The translations under genes and the position numbers were made by a program. A model generated the notes under the pieces. The model searched no databases and was not told the origin of the DNA. It worked only from the letters and a program-made list of their open reading frames with translations. Positions 1 to 7,393 of a stretch of 31,028 nucleotides of DNA are shown here, in pieces (within the stretch, counting starts at the first letter, position 1; the number at the start of each line of letters is the position of its first letter). The DNA is from Succinatimonas sp. UBA7265 (GTDB taxonomy: Bacteria > Pseudomonadota > Gammaproteobacteria > Enterobacterales > Succinivibrionaceae), in assembly GCA_002473165.1 (NCBI GenBank), contig DKSD01000045.1:4555-35582 (forward strand), given 5' to 3'.

Positions 1-143
1 ATTCCGTCTCTGGGCACCAGCTTCTCTTCCGTGTTTGCATCGGCGTTTTTGCGCATAAGCCTTTTGCCGCGCCCTTCGCGCATTCGTTTGCCGCTTTTAG
101 GGCTCGCAAAATACGCAAAAAAAGCCGGAACACCCTCAGACAT
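1..143 (-). CDS. Possible 5' end of an unrecognised protein, cut by the window edge
   Basis: On the minus strand an ATG at 143-141 opens a frame that stays open to the window edge (47 codons, no stop). The translation starts MSEGVPAFFAYF and continues into a very basic stretch (about residues 15-31) and then NTEEKLVPRDG. I recognise no family. The start has no clear Shine-Dalgarno sequence (only AAAGTG upstream), so the true start may be elsewhere. The plus-strand frames over this segment are also partly open, so coding is not certain. Codon choice is less GC-rich than in the neighbouring genes. It would be transcribed away from the Hfq-like gene. Confidence 0.33.
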   Translation of the reverse strand, partial: MSEGVPAFFAYFASPKSGKRMREGRGKRLMRKNADANTEEKLVPRDG

Positions 144-480
144 TGCACTTTAGTGACAAAATTTCCGGGATTGCCGAACGAAGAAATTACAGATATTTTG
201 AAGTATATATTTGTAATTTAAATAAAATAACCGCATCAGCCTTGGCGGCAATTATGCATTTTATTTACTTTGCAAAACAAAAGGGACAATAAATGCTAAT
301 GTATACATGATCTTGGCTTTGTCTTTATGAAAAGCTGCAGTGTGTCATGGCAGGTTTTGCTAAGGGACTTTGCGGCGCAAGTTTTAGCCTGTTAGACTGA
401 ACTTATTGAAATTACAGAAACAAAGCCTTATCATGGTCGCACAGGAAAATAACAAAAATAAGAAAAAATGAGAGGAAACC
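144..480. other. AT-rich intergenic region upstream of the Hfq-like gene
   Basis: About 340 bases without a convincing gene. The stretch 186-235 is very AT-rich, unlike the rest of the window. Tiny frames exist (for example a five-codon ORF at 293-310 behind AAGGGA), but nothing supports expression. The only clear signal is the promoter at 406-434. The rest could hold divergent promoter elements for the minus-strand gene at the left edge or a small RNA; I see no defined structure. Confidence 0.6.
406..434 (+). promoter_or_regulatory. Sigma-70-type promoter of the Hfq-like gene
   Basis: TTGAAA (406-411), a 17-base spacer, then TATCAT (429-434). Transcription would start near 441, giving an untranslated leader of about 40 bases with AGAGG (471-475) just before the ATG at 481. 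Confidence 0.65.
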
Positions 481-792
481 ATGGCGGACTTTCATAAGGA
501 CCGGAATGGCGATCGCGGCGCTGCGTCAGGCAACAACAAGAATTTTGCCTTGTCCTTTATGCAAGGGGGCGGCCAGAACTCAGCGCTCAAATGGCTTACT
601 TCCAATGCGGTTCCTGTCTGCATATTCCTGATCACCGGGGTCAAGTTTGAAGGAGTCATAACCTCGTTTGATCAGTACACCATCTGCATCACCGACATCA
701 AAGGCCATCAGCAGCTTATCTACAAAGACAAGATCTCCACGCTGACGCTGCGCAAACACCCGGGCGCCAAAGCCCAGGCTGCGGAAAACTGA
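481..792 (+). CDS. Hfq-like Sm-fold RNA-binding protein with atypical rim and Sm2 residues
   Basis: A 103-residue protein whose residues 32-88 align with the Hfq core: Q32 (E. coli Q8), VPV at 44-46, K55 (K31), SFDQY at 62-66 (SFDQF) and YKDKIST at 81-87 (YKHAIST). Hfq is a ring-shaped RNA chaperone that pairs sRNAs with mRNAs through proximal, distal and rim faces. Here the rim arginines R16, R17 and R19 correspond to T40, S41 and A43, and the proximal-site His57 is D83. There is a two-residue insertion before Sm2 and a Gly/Asn/Asp-rich N-terminal extension of about 24 residues; the C-terminus is short. Start ATG follows AGAGGAAACC. The usual neighbours miaA and hflX are absent, so this may be a second Hfq paralog with a changed RNA preference. 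The fold call is firm; equivalence to canonical Hfq is not. Confidence 0.8.
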   Translation: MADFHKDRNGDRGAASGNNKNFALSFMQGGGQNSALKWLTSNAVPVCIFLITGVKFEGVITSFDQYTICITDIKGHQQLIYKDKISTLTLRKHPGAKAQAAEN

Positions 793-804
793 ATCCTGCG
801 GCCG

Positions 805-1422
805 TCACCTCCTGGCAGGTTCAAAGGCGGCCACGGTCACGCCAATTACCTTATAGCAGTCAAAACCGCCGGCCGCGGCTGCGGCAAAGCCGGGGGCGCC
901 GTCTTCAAAGACGGCGCACTCTGAGGGCTTAAGCCCCAAAAGCTCCGCGGCCTTTAAGAATGAATCCGGGGCGGGCTTGTGCCGTGTAACGCTCTCGGCG
1001 CTGACTAAAGCATCCGTGTATTGGGCAAGGCCGTGCAGGCGCAGCGCGTCCTCGGCGTTGATGCGCTGCGTGCCGGTGGCCACGGCGGTCTTGATGCCCA
1101 GGCCGTGAGCCTCCTTTAGGATCCTGCAGGTCTGTGCGATCCCGGGCACCTCCTCTATATGCGCGCGGTATAAGGCGACCTTTTGCCTGACAAACTCCTG
1201 CGGATCTCCGGTGTCATAACCCATTTTTTGCAGATTGAGCGCCACGTCGAGCGAGGAGAAGCCGCCCCAGCGGGAGATGAGCTCAGGATCAAAGGCAAAG
1301 CCGTGCGCCCTGGCCGTCGCGAGCCACGCGCGGGTGTGGAAGGGCATGGAATCGATGAGCGTGCCGTCTAAATCAAAGATCAGCCCTTTGTAAGCGCGAT
1401 AATCCGGAAGATTGCTGGCCAT
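805..1422 (-). CDS. yqaB: HAD-superfamily sugar phosphatase, YqaB/beta-phosphoglucomutase-like
   Basis: A 205-residue HAD hydrolase with all four motifs: DLDGT at 17-21 (nucleophile D17, acid/base D19), T116 in ATGT, K149 in HKPAPDSF, and E173-D174 in VFEDG. The alpha-helical cap between motifs I and II makes it subfamily IA. Sequence and length are close to E. coli YqaB, which dephosphorylates fructose-1-phosphate and other small phosphoesters; the substrate cannot be read from sequence. The start ATG has AAGGAGG (complement of 1427-1433) at ideal spacing. It converges on the Hfq-like gene with only 12 bases between the stop codons and no visible terminator, and it is divergent from the flavoprotein gene to its right. 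Confidence 0.88.
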   Translation of the reverse strand: MASNLPDYRAYKGLIFDLDGTLIDSMPFHTRAWLATARAHGFAFDPELISRWGGFSSLDVALNLQKMGYDTGDPQEFVRQKVALYRAHIEEVPGIAQTCRILKEAHGLGIKTAVATGTQRINAEDALRLHGLAQYTDALVSAESVTRHKPAPDSFLKAAELLGLKPSECAVFEDGAPGFAAAAAGGFDCYKVIGVTVAAFEPARR

Positions 1423-1449
1423 GCTGCCTCCTTGTGCTTTAAGAGAATT

Positions 1450-1479
1450 TTGCGATCCGCCGCGGGGTATACGTTATTA
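1450..1479 (+). promoter_or_regulatory. Candidate promoter of the Lpd-like gene; possible leaderless start
   Basis: TTGCGA (1450-1455), an 18-base spacer and TTATTA (1474-1479). Transcription would begin around 1486-1487, two or three bases before the preferred ATG at 1489, which has no Shine-Dalgarno sequence in front of it. The match to consensus is only moderate. Confidence 0.4.
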
Positions 1480-1488
1480 TTAGCGCAT

Positions 1489-2925
1489 ATGACCGTTCGT
1501 TCAATCTCCTGCGACACCGTGATCGTCGGCGCCGGCACCGCCGGGCTGGAAGCCTTTCGCGCCGCCTCGGAAGCCGGCGCCGACTGCGTGCTTGCCGACG
1601 CCGGCAGGCTCGGCACGACGGCGCAGCGCTCAGGCGAGCTTCCGGCCTCCTGCCTCATGACCGCGGGCATGTCCGTGCGCGCGCTCTCGGCGCTTTCGAA
1701 AATGGGCGTTGCGGTGCCCGATGCCGATCTCGATCCCTCGGGGGTGCTGGGGATGGTGAGGGCGCAGCGCGCCCGCGCCACGACCTCCGTGCTCTCGTTC
1801 CTCTACCGCATCCCCGAGGAGAAAAGGCTGCGCGGCCTGGTGCGCTTTAGCGATCCGCACACGCTCATGGTCGGCGATGACACAAAGGTCACGTTCAAAA
1901 GCGCCGTCGTGGCCACGGGAACCCAGCCTCTGGTCACCTACGAGCAGTCGCAGATCCGCAACATCATCACCACGAACGAGTTTTACGAGCAGGAGCGCCT
2001 GCCTGGCTCGGCGGCGGTGTTCGGCAGCACCGCGGTGGGGCTGCAGCTGGGGCAGGCGCTGGCCTACCTGGGCTCCGACGTCACGGTGTTCGGGCAGCGG
2101 CAGCTGTGGAATCTTACGGACGAGGAGGTGCTGTCGACGGCGCTTGACATGTTCTCCTCGCGTTTTTCGCTGGCGGTCGATTCGTTTATCACCTCCATAG
2201 ATCCCGAACAGGACGGCTATTCCATCTACTACATCGACGGCGGCCGCTATGAGAACTATCTGCACACGACGCAGGTGATCGCCGCGACGGCGCGCATCCC
2301 CAACGTAGGCGGCCTTAATTTGGCGCATCTGGGGGTGAGGCTGACGCGCGAGGGCTACCTCACCACCGATCCGCGCACCATGCAGACAAGCCTGCCCAAT
2401 ATCTATGCCGCAGGCTCCGTGCGCGGCACGGAGTCTACGGCCATGGCCGAGATCGAAGGGCGCTACGCCGGGCTTAACGCCGCGCGTCCTGAGCGCCAGG
2501 TTAAGATCCCCGAGACCGTGAACATCGAGGTGTGCCACACCGATCCGGTGCTCGCCATCGCCGGGCTGAGCTTTGAGGCCATGAAAAAGCGCGCCGTGGA
2601 AGAGCACCGCCCCTTTGTGGCCTCGCACGCGCTCTTTGGCGACACCATCTCCGGCAGCCGCCAGCAGCACGGCGGCGTGATCGGGCTTTACACAGACAGG
2701 CAGTCGCACCTCGTCATGGGCGCTGAGATCTGCGCTGACTGCGCCGATCACCTGGCGCAGCTCGTGGCCTTCGCGATCCGCAAGAAAACGCGCGTGGAGG
2801 AGCTGCTCGAGTTTGACTTCGTGCACTTAAGCGCCGAGGAGATCCTCTCGCAGGCAGCCTCCGAGGCGGTTCAGAAATTATCCGGGGGCAGCCGCTACAT
2901 GCCGCTGCTCCAGCCGCAGGGCTGA
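1489..2925 (+). CDS. Dihydrolipoamide-dehydrogenase-like flavoprotein lacking the redox cysteine pair
   Basis: A 478-residue protein of the pyridine nucleotide-disulfide oxidoreductase family, closest in pattern to the branch with VIGGGTAGLGAYRAA and GTTCARVGCMPSK. Seen: FAD-binding GAGTAG (14-19), central NAD domain, GD-like second FAD segment (IYAAGSVRG), C-terminal dimerisation domain. The expected redox cysteines are A45 and E50 (GTTAQRSGELPAS), and the NAD-domain GxGxxG reads GSTAVG. The C-terminal His-Glu pair (H446, E451) is kept. It therefore probably binds FAD but cannot do lipoamide-type disulfide chemistry; NAD(P)H use is doubtful. No 2-oxoacid dehydrogenase genes are nearby. An upstream TTG (1432) would add 19 residues, but homology begins just after 1489, which I prefer. 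First gene of the rdgB-hemW-rnr-rlmB operon, two bases before rdgB. Confidence 0.8.
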   Translation: MTVRSISCDTVIVGAGTAGLEAFRAASEAGADCVLADAGRLGTTAQRSGELPASCLMTAGMSVRALSALSKMGVAVPDADLDPSGVLGMVRAQRARATTSVLSFLYRIPEEKRLRGLVRFSDPHTLMVGDDTKVTFKSAVVATGTQPLVTYEQSQIRNIITTNEFYEQERLPGSAAVFGSTAVGLQLGQALAYLGSDVTVFGQRQLWNLTDEEVLSTALDMFSSRFSLAVDSFITSIDPEQDGYSIYYIDGGRYENYLHTTQVIAATARIPNVGGLNLAHLGVRLTREGYLTTDPRTMQTSLPNIYAAGSVRGTESTAMAEIEGRYAGLNAARPERQVKIPETVNIEVCHTDPVLAIAGLSFEAMKKRAVEEHRPFVASHALFGDTISGSRQQHGGVIGLYTDRQSHLVMGAEICADCADHLAQLVAFAIRKKTRVEELLEFDFVHLSAEEILSQAASEAVQKLSGGSRYMPLLQPQG

Positions 2926-2927
2926 AC

Positions 2928-3539
2928 ATGCAAGAGAAAAACATCGAAAAGCTGGTGCTCGCAACCGGCAACGCGGGCAAGGCCCGCGAGTTTGAAGCCA
3001 TGCTCGAAAAGGCAGGCTGCAGCATCGTCATGCAAAAAGAGCTCGGAGTAAAAGAGCCTGAGGAGAACGGCAAAAGCTTTTTGGAGAACGCGCTGATAAA
3101 GGCGCGCGCGGCCTGCGAGCAGACGGGCCTGCCCGCGCTTGCCGACGATTCGGGGCTGTGCGTTGACGCCTTAAACGGCGCTCCGGGGATCTTCTCGGCG
3201 CGCTTTGCAGGCGTCCATGGAGATGACGCGGGCAACAATAAAAAACTTTTGGAGCTCCTGCAAAACGTGCCGCCTGAAAAGCGCGCTTGCCGCTACTGGT
3301 GCGCCCTCGCGCTGGTGCGCTTCCCTGAGGATCCCGTGCCTTTGTGCGTCACGGCCTCCTGGGAGGGCAGCGTGGCCAAAGCACCCCGCGGCAGCGGCGG
3401 CTTTGGCTACGATCCGCTCTTTGAGGTGACCGGGCGCGGCATGACGGCCGCCCAGCTGCCCCCGCAGCTTAAAAACCTGATCTCCCACCGCGGCCGGGCG
3501 CTCAAGCAGCTGCTCTGCGCCCTTACCTATAAGGCATGA
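2928..3539 (+). CDS. rdgB: Non-canonical purine NTP pyrophosphatase (ITP/XTP house-cleaning enzyme)
   Basis: A 203-residue Ham1/RdgB protein. It hydrolyses dITP, ITP and XTP to the monophosphates and keeps deaminated purines out of DNA and RNA. Family blocks are intact: LATGNAGKAREFE near the N-terminus, ENALIKARAA, LADDSGLCVDAL (catalytic and metal-binding acidic residues), GAPGIFSARFAG, GSGGFGYDPLF and SHRGRALK at the C-terminus. Length is normal (E. coli 197). The start ATG lies two bases after the flavoprotein stop with AGGG inside that gene's end, and the stop overlaps the hemW start by four bases (ATGA), so translation is probably coupled. rdgB followed by hemW is a common gammaproteobacterial order. 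Confidence 0.95.
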   Translation: MQEKNIEKLVLATGNAGKAREFEAMLEKAGCSIVMQKELGVKEPEENGKSFLENALIKARAACEQTGLPALADDSGLCVDALNGAPGIFSARFAGVHGDDAGNNKKLLELLQNVPPEKRACRYWCALALVRFPEDPVPLCVTASWEGSVAKAPRGSGGFGYDPLFEVTGRGMTAAQLPPQLKNLISHRGRALKQLLCALTYKA

Positions 3540-4660
3540 GCGATACGCCGCTGCCGCTTGCGCTTTACGTGCATTACCCCTGGTGCGTGCGCAAGTGCCC
3601 CTACTGTGATTTCTTCTCCAAAGCCTGCGGGCGTGACCGATCCCGCGATGAGAGGTATTTCCGCGCGCTTTTGGAGGATTATGAAGCGCAGCGTCGGTAT
3701 CTGTGCGGCCGGAAGATCCTCAGCGTGTATTTTGGCGGCGGCACGCCCTCGCTGTGCCCTCCGGATCTCATCGGGGATTTCCTCTCAAAAATCCGGCCGG
3801 ATCTGACAGCAGACTGCGAGATCTCCATGGAGGCCAACCCCGGCACCGTCGATAAAAAAAGCCTTGAGCTTTTTAAACAGGCCGGAGTAAACCGCCTGAG
3901 CCTCGGGGTGCAGAGCTTTGATGATGAGAGTCTAAAGGCCTTAGGCAGGATCCATGACGGGGCGCAGGCGCGTCAGGCCCTCGAGGCGGCTTTCGCGGCG
4001 GGGTTTTTAAACGTGAACTGCGACATCATGCACGGCCTGCCCGGGCAGGATGTCAGGCGGGCGCTTGATGATTTAAAAATTGCCTGCTCTTATCCCCTGA
4101 CCCACCTCTCCTGGTATGAGCTCACGCTTGAGGAGGGCACGCCTTTTGGCTTCCGCCCTCCGGTGCTTCCTGATGAAGATACCCTTGCAGACATCGAGGA
4201 GCTGGGGTTTTTGGTCATGTCCGATCACGGATTTGCGCACTACGAGGTTTCAGCCTTTGCCCGCAATGGCTTAAAATGCGCACATAACCTCAATTACTGG
4301 CGCTTTGGGGATTACCTCGGACTGGGCGCGGGCGCCAGCGGCAAAGTGTTTTTTAAAGGCAGGACGCTGCGCCGCGCCTGCCCTGAAGATCCGGAAGCCT
4401 ATATCCAAGGCTCCCGCGGCGCATACCATGAGACGGCTAAGCACTCTCTGCCTTTTGAGTTCATGCTAAACCGCCTCAGGCTCTTTGAGGATTTTAAAAA
4501 GAGCGATTTTGAAAAGGCCGCCGCGCTCCCGTTTTTTGCGGTGGAAGGCACGCTCAGGCAGTGCGAGGAAGAGGGGCTTATAACGCTTCATGAAGACAGC
4601 GTTGCCGTCACCGCGTTCGGCCGCCGCATGCTAAACGATGTATTGGAAAAATTCCTGTGA
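3536..4660 (+). CDS. hemW: HemW, radical SAM heme chaperone-like protein
   Basis: A 374-residue radical SAM protein formerly called oxygen-independent coproporphyrinogen oxidase-like. The 4Fe-4S cluster motif CVRKCPYC gives C17, C21 and C24; the SAM-binding GGGTPS, the EANPGT block, SLGVQSF and DIMHGLPGQ follow in the usual order. The HNLNYW motif assigned to heme binding in HemW is intact, and the C-terminal HemN-type domain (LRLFEDF...GLITL) is present. HemW binds heme and is implicated in its transfer to respiratory enzymes; it is not the HemN oxidase. It overlaps rdgB by four bases at its start and rnr by four at its end. The start has little Shine-Dalgarno sequence of its own, so coupling to rdgB is likely. 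Confidence 0.94.
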   Translation: MSDTPLPLALYVHYPWCVRKCPYCDFFSKACGRDRSRDERYFRALLEDYEAQRRYLCGRKILSVYFGGGTPSLCPPDLIGDFLSKIRPDLTADCEISMEANPGTVDKKSLELFKQAGVNRLSLGVQSFDDESLKALGRIHDGAQARQALEAAFAAGFLNVNCDIMHGLPGQDVRRALDDLKIACSYPLTHLSWYELTLEEGTPFGFRPPVLPDEDTLADIEELGFLVMSDHGFAHYEVSAFARNGLKCAHNLNYWRFGDYLGLGAGASGKVFFKGRTLRRACPEDPEAYIQGSRGAYHETAKHSLPFEFMLNRLRLFEDFKKSDFEKAAALPFFAVEGTLRQCEEEGLITLHEDSVAVTAFGRRMLNDVLEKFL

Positions 4661-7368
4661 AAAAACAGATTGTAAAATTTATTGAGAAATTAAACCCCTT
4701 AAAACACCACAGCGCGAAGGCGCAGGAGGCCCAAAAGGAAGAGCCGTTCACCCCGGACCCGCAGACCGCCTCCGAGCTTAAGGCCGAAAAGGAGCAGAGC
4801 GCGGAGCGCTCGCGCAAAGAGCGCGAGGCGCTTGAGGCCGCGCTAAAGCTGCCAGACGCGCCTAAAGGATCGCCTGAGACGGATTTTAAGACGGCGCTTT
4901 ATGCCGTGTGCGTGCTCTGGCATCCTGAGATGCGCGGGATCTCAAGTCTGGGCGTCGTCGCGGGGCTGCTCGGGCGCGCCGGCTTTAAAGGCGGGCTTGA
5001 GGGGATCTCCGAGGAGCGCTGCCGCAGCGTTTTAGGCGAGCTTGAAAGCGCGGGGGCGCTCGTGCGCCTGCCCGGGTTTGAGGTTTACGCCGCGCCTTCG
5101 CAGATCGTCTCCGGCGAGGCCAAAGTCACGGCGCGCGAGCAGGCGGATTTCTTTTCTGAGGAGCGCGCCAAGCGCTATGTCTACGGGATCACCGACGAGA
5201 GCGGCCAGGAGTGCCTGCTTAAGAGTTCCATCGTGATCCTCCCTGGCGATGTCGTCGCCTACGAGTCCGTGCGCGGCAGCGGCAAGGCCTTTGCCGTGAA
5301 GCTTACGAAAAAACGCGTGTGCGTGTTAGGCCGTGTCATGCTCTTAGGGCAGGGCGGGCGGCGCACCGCCACGGTCATGCCCGATGAGCCCAACCTCGGG
5401 CGCCAGGTCTTTGAGTTCGAGCGCCCCGAAGATCTCGGGGAGGCCAAGGCCGGCGATGTCGTGATCGCCGAGATCCTCTCGAGGACTTCGTCAAAATGCC
5501 TGGTGAAGACGCGCGAGATCGTAAAAGATCTCGGCAACCTCAACAACATCATCGTCATGGCGGTGCTGCACAACGACATCCCCTCAAGCTGGCCTGAGGG
5601 CATGAACCGCGCCTTAAGCCGCATCCCCGACGAGGTGCGACCCGAGGACACAAAAGGCCGCCGCGACATCACCAAGGTGCCGCTGGTGACTATAGACGGC
5701 GAGGATTCGCGCGATTTTGACGACGCCGTCTACTGCCAGAAAGAAGGCTCGGGCTGGAGGCTTTATGTGGCCATAGCCGATGTCTCCTATTACGTGCGCC
5801 CGGGGACAGTGCTTGACAAGGAAGCCGTGAACCGCTGCAACAGCTGCTATTTCCCCAATTACGTGATCCCGATGCTGCCTGAGAAGCTCTCAAACGGGAT
5901 TTGCTCTTTAAATCCGGATGTCGACCGCCTGTGCATGTGCTGCGAGATGGTCATAGGCAAAGACGGCCTGACGAAGAAATACGATTTCTATCCGGCGGTG
6001 ATGCGCAGCCACGCCCGCCTTACCTACACCGAGGCCTGGCAGATGATCACCGAGGGCACGGCCAAATACCCCGAGCACGCCCCGCGCATCCCCGAGGTAA
6101 AAGAGCTCTACAACCTCTACCACGCCTTTGAGGCCGCCCGCAAACGCCGCGGCGGCATCAGCATCGAGACGACGGAGCAGCACTTCGTGTTCAACGAGGA
6201 CATGGAGATCACCGGAGTTGAGGCCTACGAGCGCAACGACGCCCACCGCATCATCGAGGAGTGCATGATCGCCGCCAACGTGGCGGCCGCCACCTTTGTG
6301 GCCGAGCACAAATCCCAGACGCTCTACCGCGTGCACGCCAAGCCCACGCAGAAAAAGCTCGATCAGCTGATCCCGCAGCTGGCGCGTTTCGGACTCTCGC
6401 TCACAGGCGCCGACGATCCGCAGCCTGCCGATTACGCGAAGCTTGCTGACGCTATAGCCAAGCGCCCCAAGGACGGCAAGCTTTTAGGCGAGCTCTTGCT
6501 GCGCAGCATGTCCAAGGCCGAGTACAGCCCTGACAATATCGGGCACTTCGGTCTGGCGCTGCAAAACTACGCCCATTTCACCTCGCCTATTCGCCGCTAC
6601 GCCGACTTGCAGCTGCACCGTGTGGTAAAGCACCTGCTTGAAAAAGATCACAAGGGCGACTGGGGCAAGATCGGCTCGCGCTCCTACACCAAGGCTGAGC
6701 TTACCGTACTGGGCGCCCGCGCCACCGATCGCGAGGTCGCAGCCGACATGGCAGAGCGCGAAGTCGATTTCGCGCTGGCGTGCGTGTATCTTGAGAAATT
6801 CATCGGCGAGACCGTGCAGGGCACGATCTCAGGCTGCACGCGCTTTGGCATCTTTGTGCATCTGGATGACTTCCTCGTCGACGGGCTCATCTTTATCGGA
6901 AACTTCCCGGGCTACCTCAACTTCGATCAGCGCACCGAGTCTTTGATCTCGGACAAAGGCAAGGTCTTCCGCATCGGCGATCCCATCAAGGTCGTCGTCG
7001 CGGCCGTCAACGCCCAGGAGCACAAGATCGATCTCATCCCCGCAGGCTTAGGCTCGACTGCCAAATACAAGAAGCAGCGCGATCGCATCTTAAAGGAGCG
7101 TGAGAAACAGAAGGCCGCGGGGAGCGGTGCCGACAAGGAGCAGCTCTTTGGCAGGCTCTCTGACATCTCCCGCGCCCGCGAGGCCACGGATGAGGACAGC
7201 GTAAAGCGCGAGAGCGTGCCGGCAGGCTGGGGCAGCGAGCTTACGCCTTCGGTGCACTACGCCAACCCCTTCTCCATGCCCGGGCGCCGCAGCGGCGGCG
7301 ATGAGGGCGAAAGAAGCCGCGGCGCCCGCGGCAGATCGCGCAAGGGCAGAAACAGAAAACGCAAGTGA
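4657..7368 (+). CDS. rnr: Ribonuclease R, 3'-5' exoribonuclease
   Basis: A 903-residue RNase R. Order: a charged N-terminal extension (about 1-70), a helix-turn-helix-like segment (about 75-150), cold-shock OB domains (about 165-310), the RNB catalytic domain with GEDSRDFDDAV (acidic residues D347-D356 region), HFTSPIRRYADL, an S1 domain (about 715-800), and a basic tail ending in GRSRKGRNRKRK. RNase R degrades structured RNA, including rRNA fragments and trans-translation targets, and the tail probably aids RNA or ribosome binding. It is longer than E. coli RNase R (813) mainly at the N-terminus. The GTG start (4657) overlaps the hemW stop (GTGA). Distance to rlmB is 25 bases, matching the rnr-rlmB order of E. 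coli. Confidence 0.95.
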   Translation: MKKQIVKFIEKLNPLKHHSAKAQEAQKEEPFTPDPQTASELKAEKEQSAERSRKEREALEAALKLPDAPKGSPETDFKTALYAVCVLWHPEMRGISSLGVVAGLLGRAGFKGGLEGISEERCRSVLGELESAGALVRLPGFEVYAAPSQIVSGEAKVTAREQADFFSEERAKRYVYGITDESGQECLLKSSIVILPGDVVAYESVRGSGKAFAVKLTKKRVCVLGRVMLLGQGGRRTATVMPDEPNLGRQVFEFERPEDLGEAKAGDVVIAEILSRTSSKCLVKTREIVKDLGNLNNIIVMAVLHNDIPSSWPEGMNRALSRIPDEVRPEDTKGRRDITKVPLVTIDGEDSRDFDDAVYCQKEGSGWRLYVAIADVSYYVRPGTVLDKEAVNRCNSCYFPNYVIPMLPEKLSNGICSLNPDVDRLCMCCEMVIGKDGLTKKYDFYPAVMRSHARLTYTEAWQMITEGTAKYPEHAPRIPEVKELYNLYHAFEAARKRRGGISIETTEQHFVFNEDMEITGVEAYERNDAHRIIEECMIAANVAAATFVAEHKSQTLYRVHAKPTQKKLDQLIPQLARFGLSLTGADDPQPADYAKLADAIAKRPKDGKLLGELLLRSMSKAEYSPDNIGHFGLALQNYAHFTSPIRRYADLQLHRVVKHLLEKDHKGDWGKIGSRSYTKAELTVLGARATDREVAADMAEREVDFALACVYLEKFIGETVQGTISGCTRFGIFVHLDDFLVDGLIFIGNFPGYLNFDQRTESLISDKGKVFRIGDPIKVVVAAVNAQEHKIDLIPAGLGSTAKYKKQRDRILKEREKQKAAGSGADKEQLFGRLSDISRAREATDEDSVKRESVPAGWGSELTPSVHYANPFSMPGRRSGGDEGERSRGARGRSRKGRNRKRK

Positions 7369-7393
7369 GAACCGCTAAATTTAAGGAACAGCC

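Noticed and set aside
293..310. Five-codon ORF behind AAGGGA in the left intergenic region
   Set aside because: Too short to judge, no promoter assigned, and nothing downstream that a leader peptide would regulate closely.
433..471. Twelve-codon ORF (MVAQENNKNKKK) in frame just before the Hfq-like gene
   Set aside because: Its ATG lies in and right after the predicted -10 element, so it would not be on the transcript, and it has no ribosome binding site.
1630..2826. 398-codon open frame antisense to the flavoprotein gene
   Set aside because: A shadow frame of a GC-rich gene; the composition is His/Arg/Ala-rich low quality and the plus strand has clear homology.
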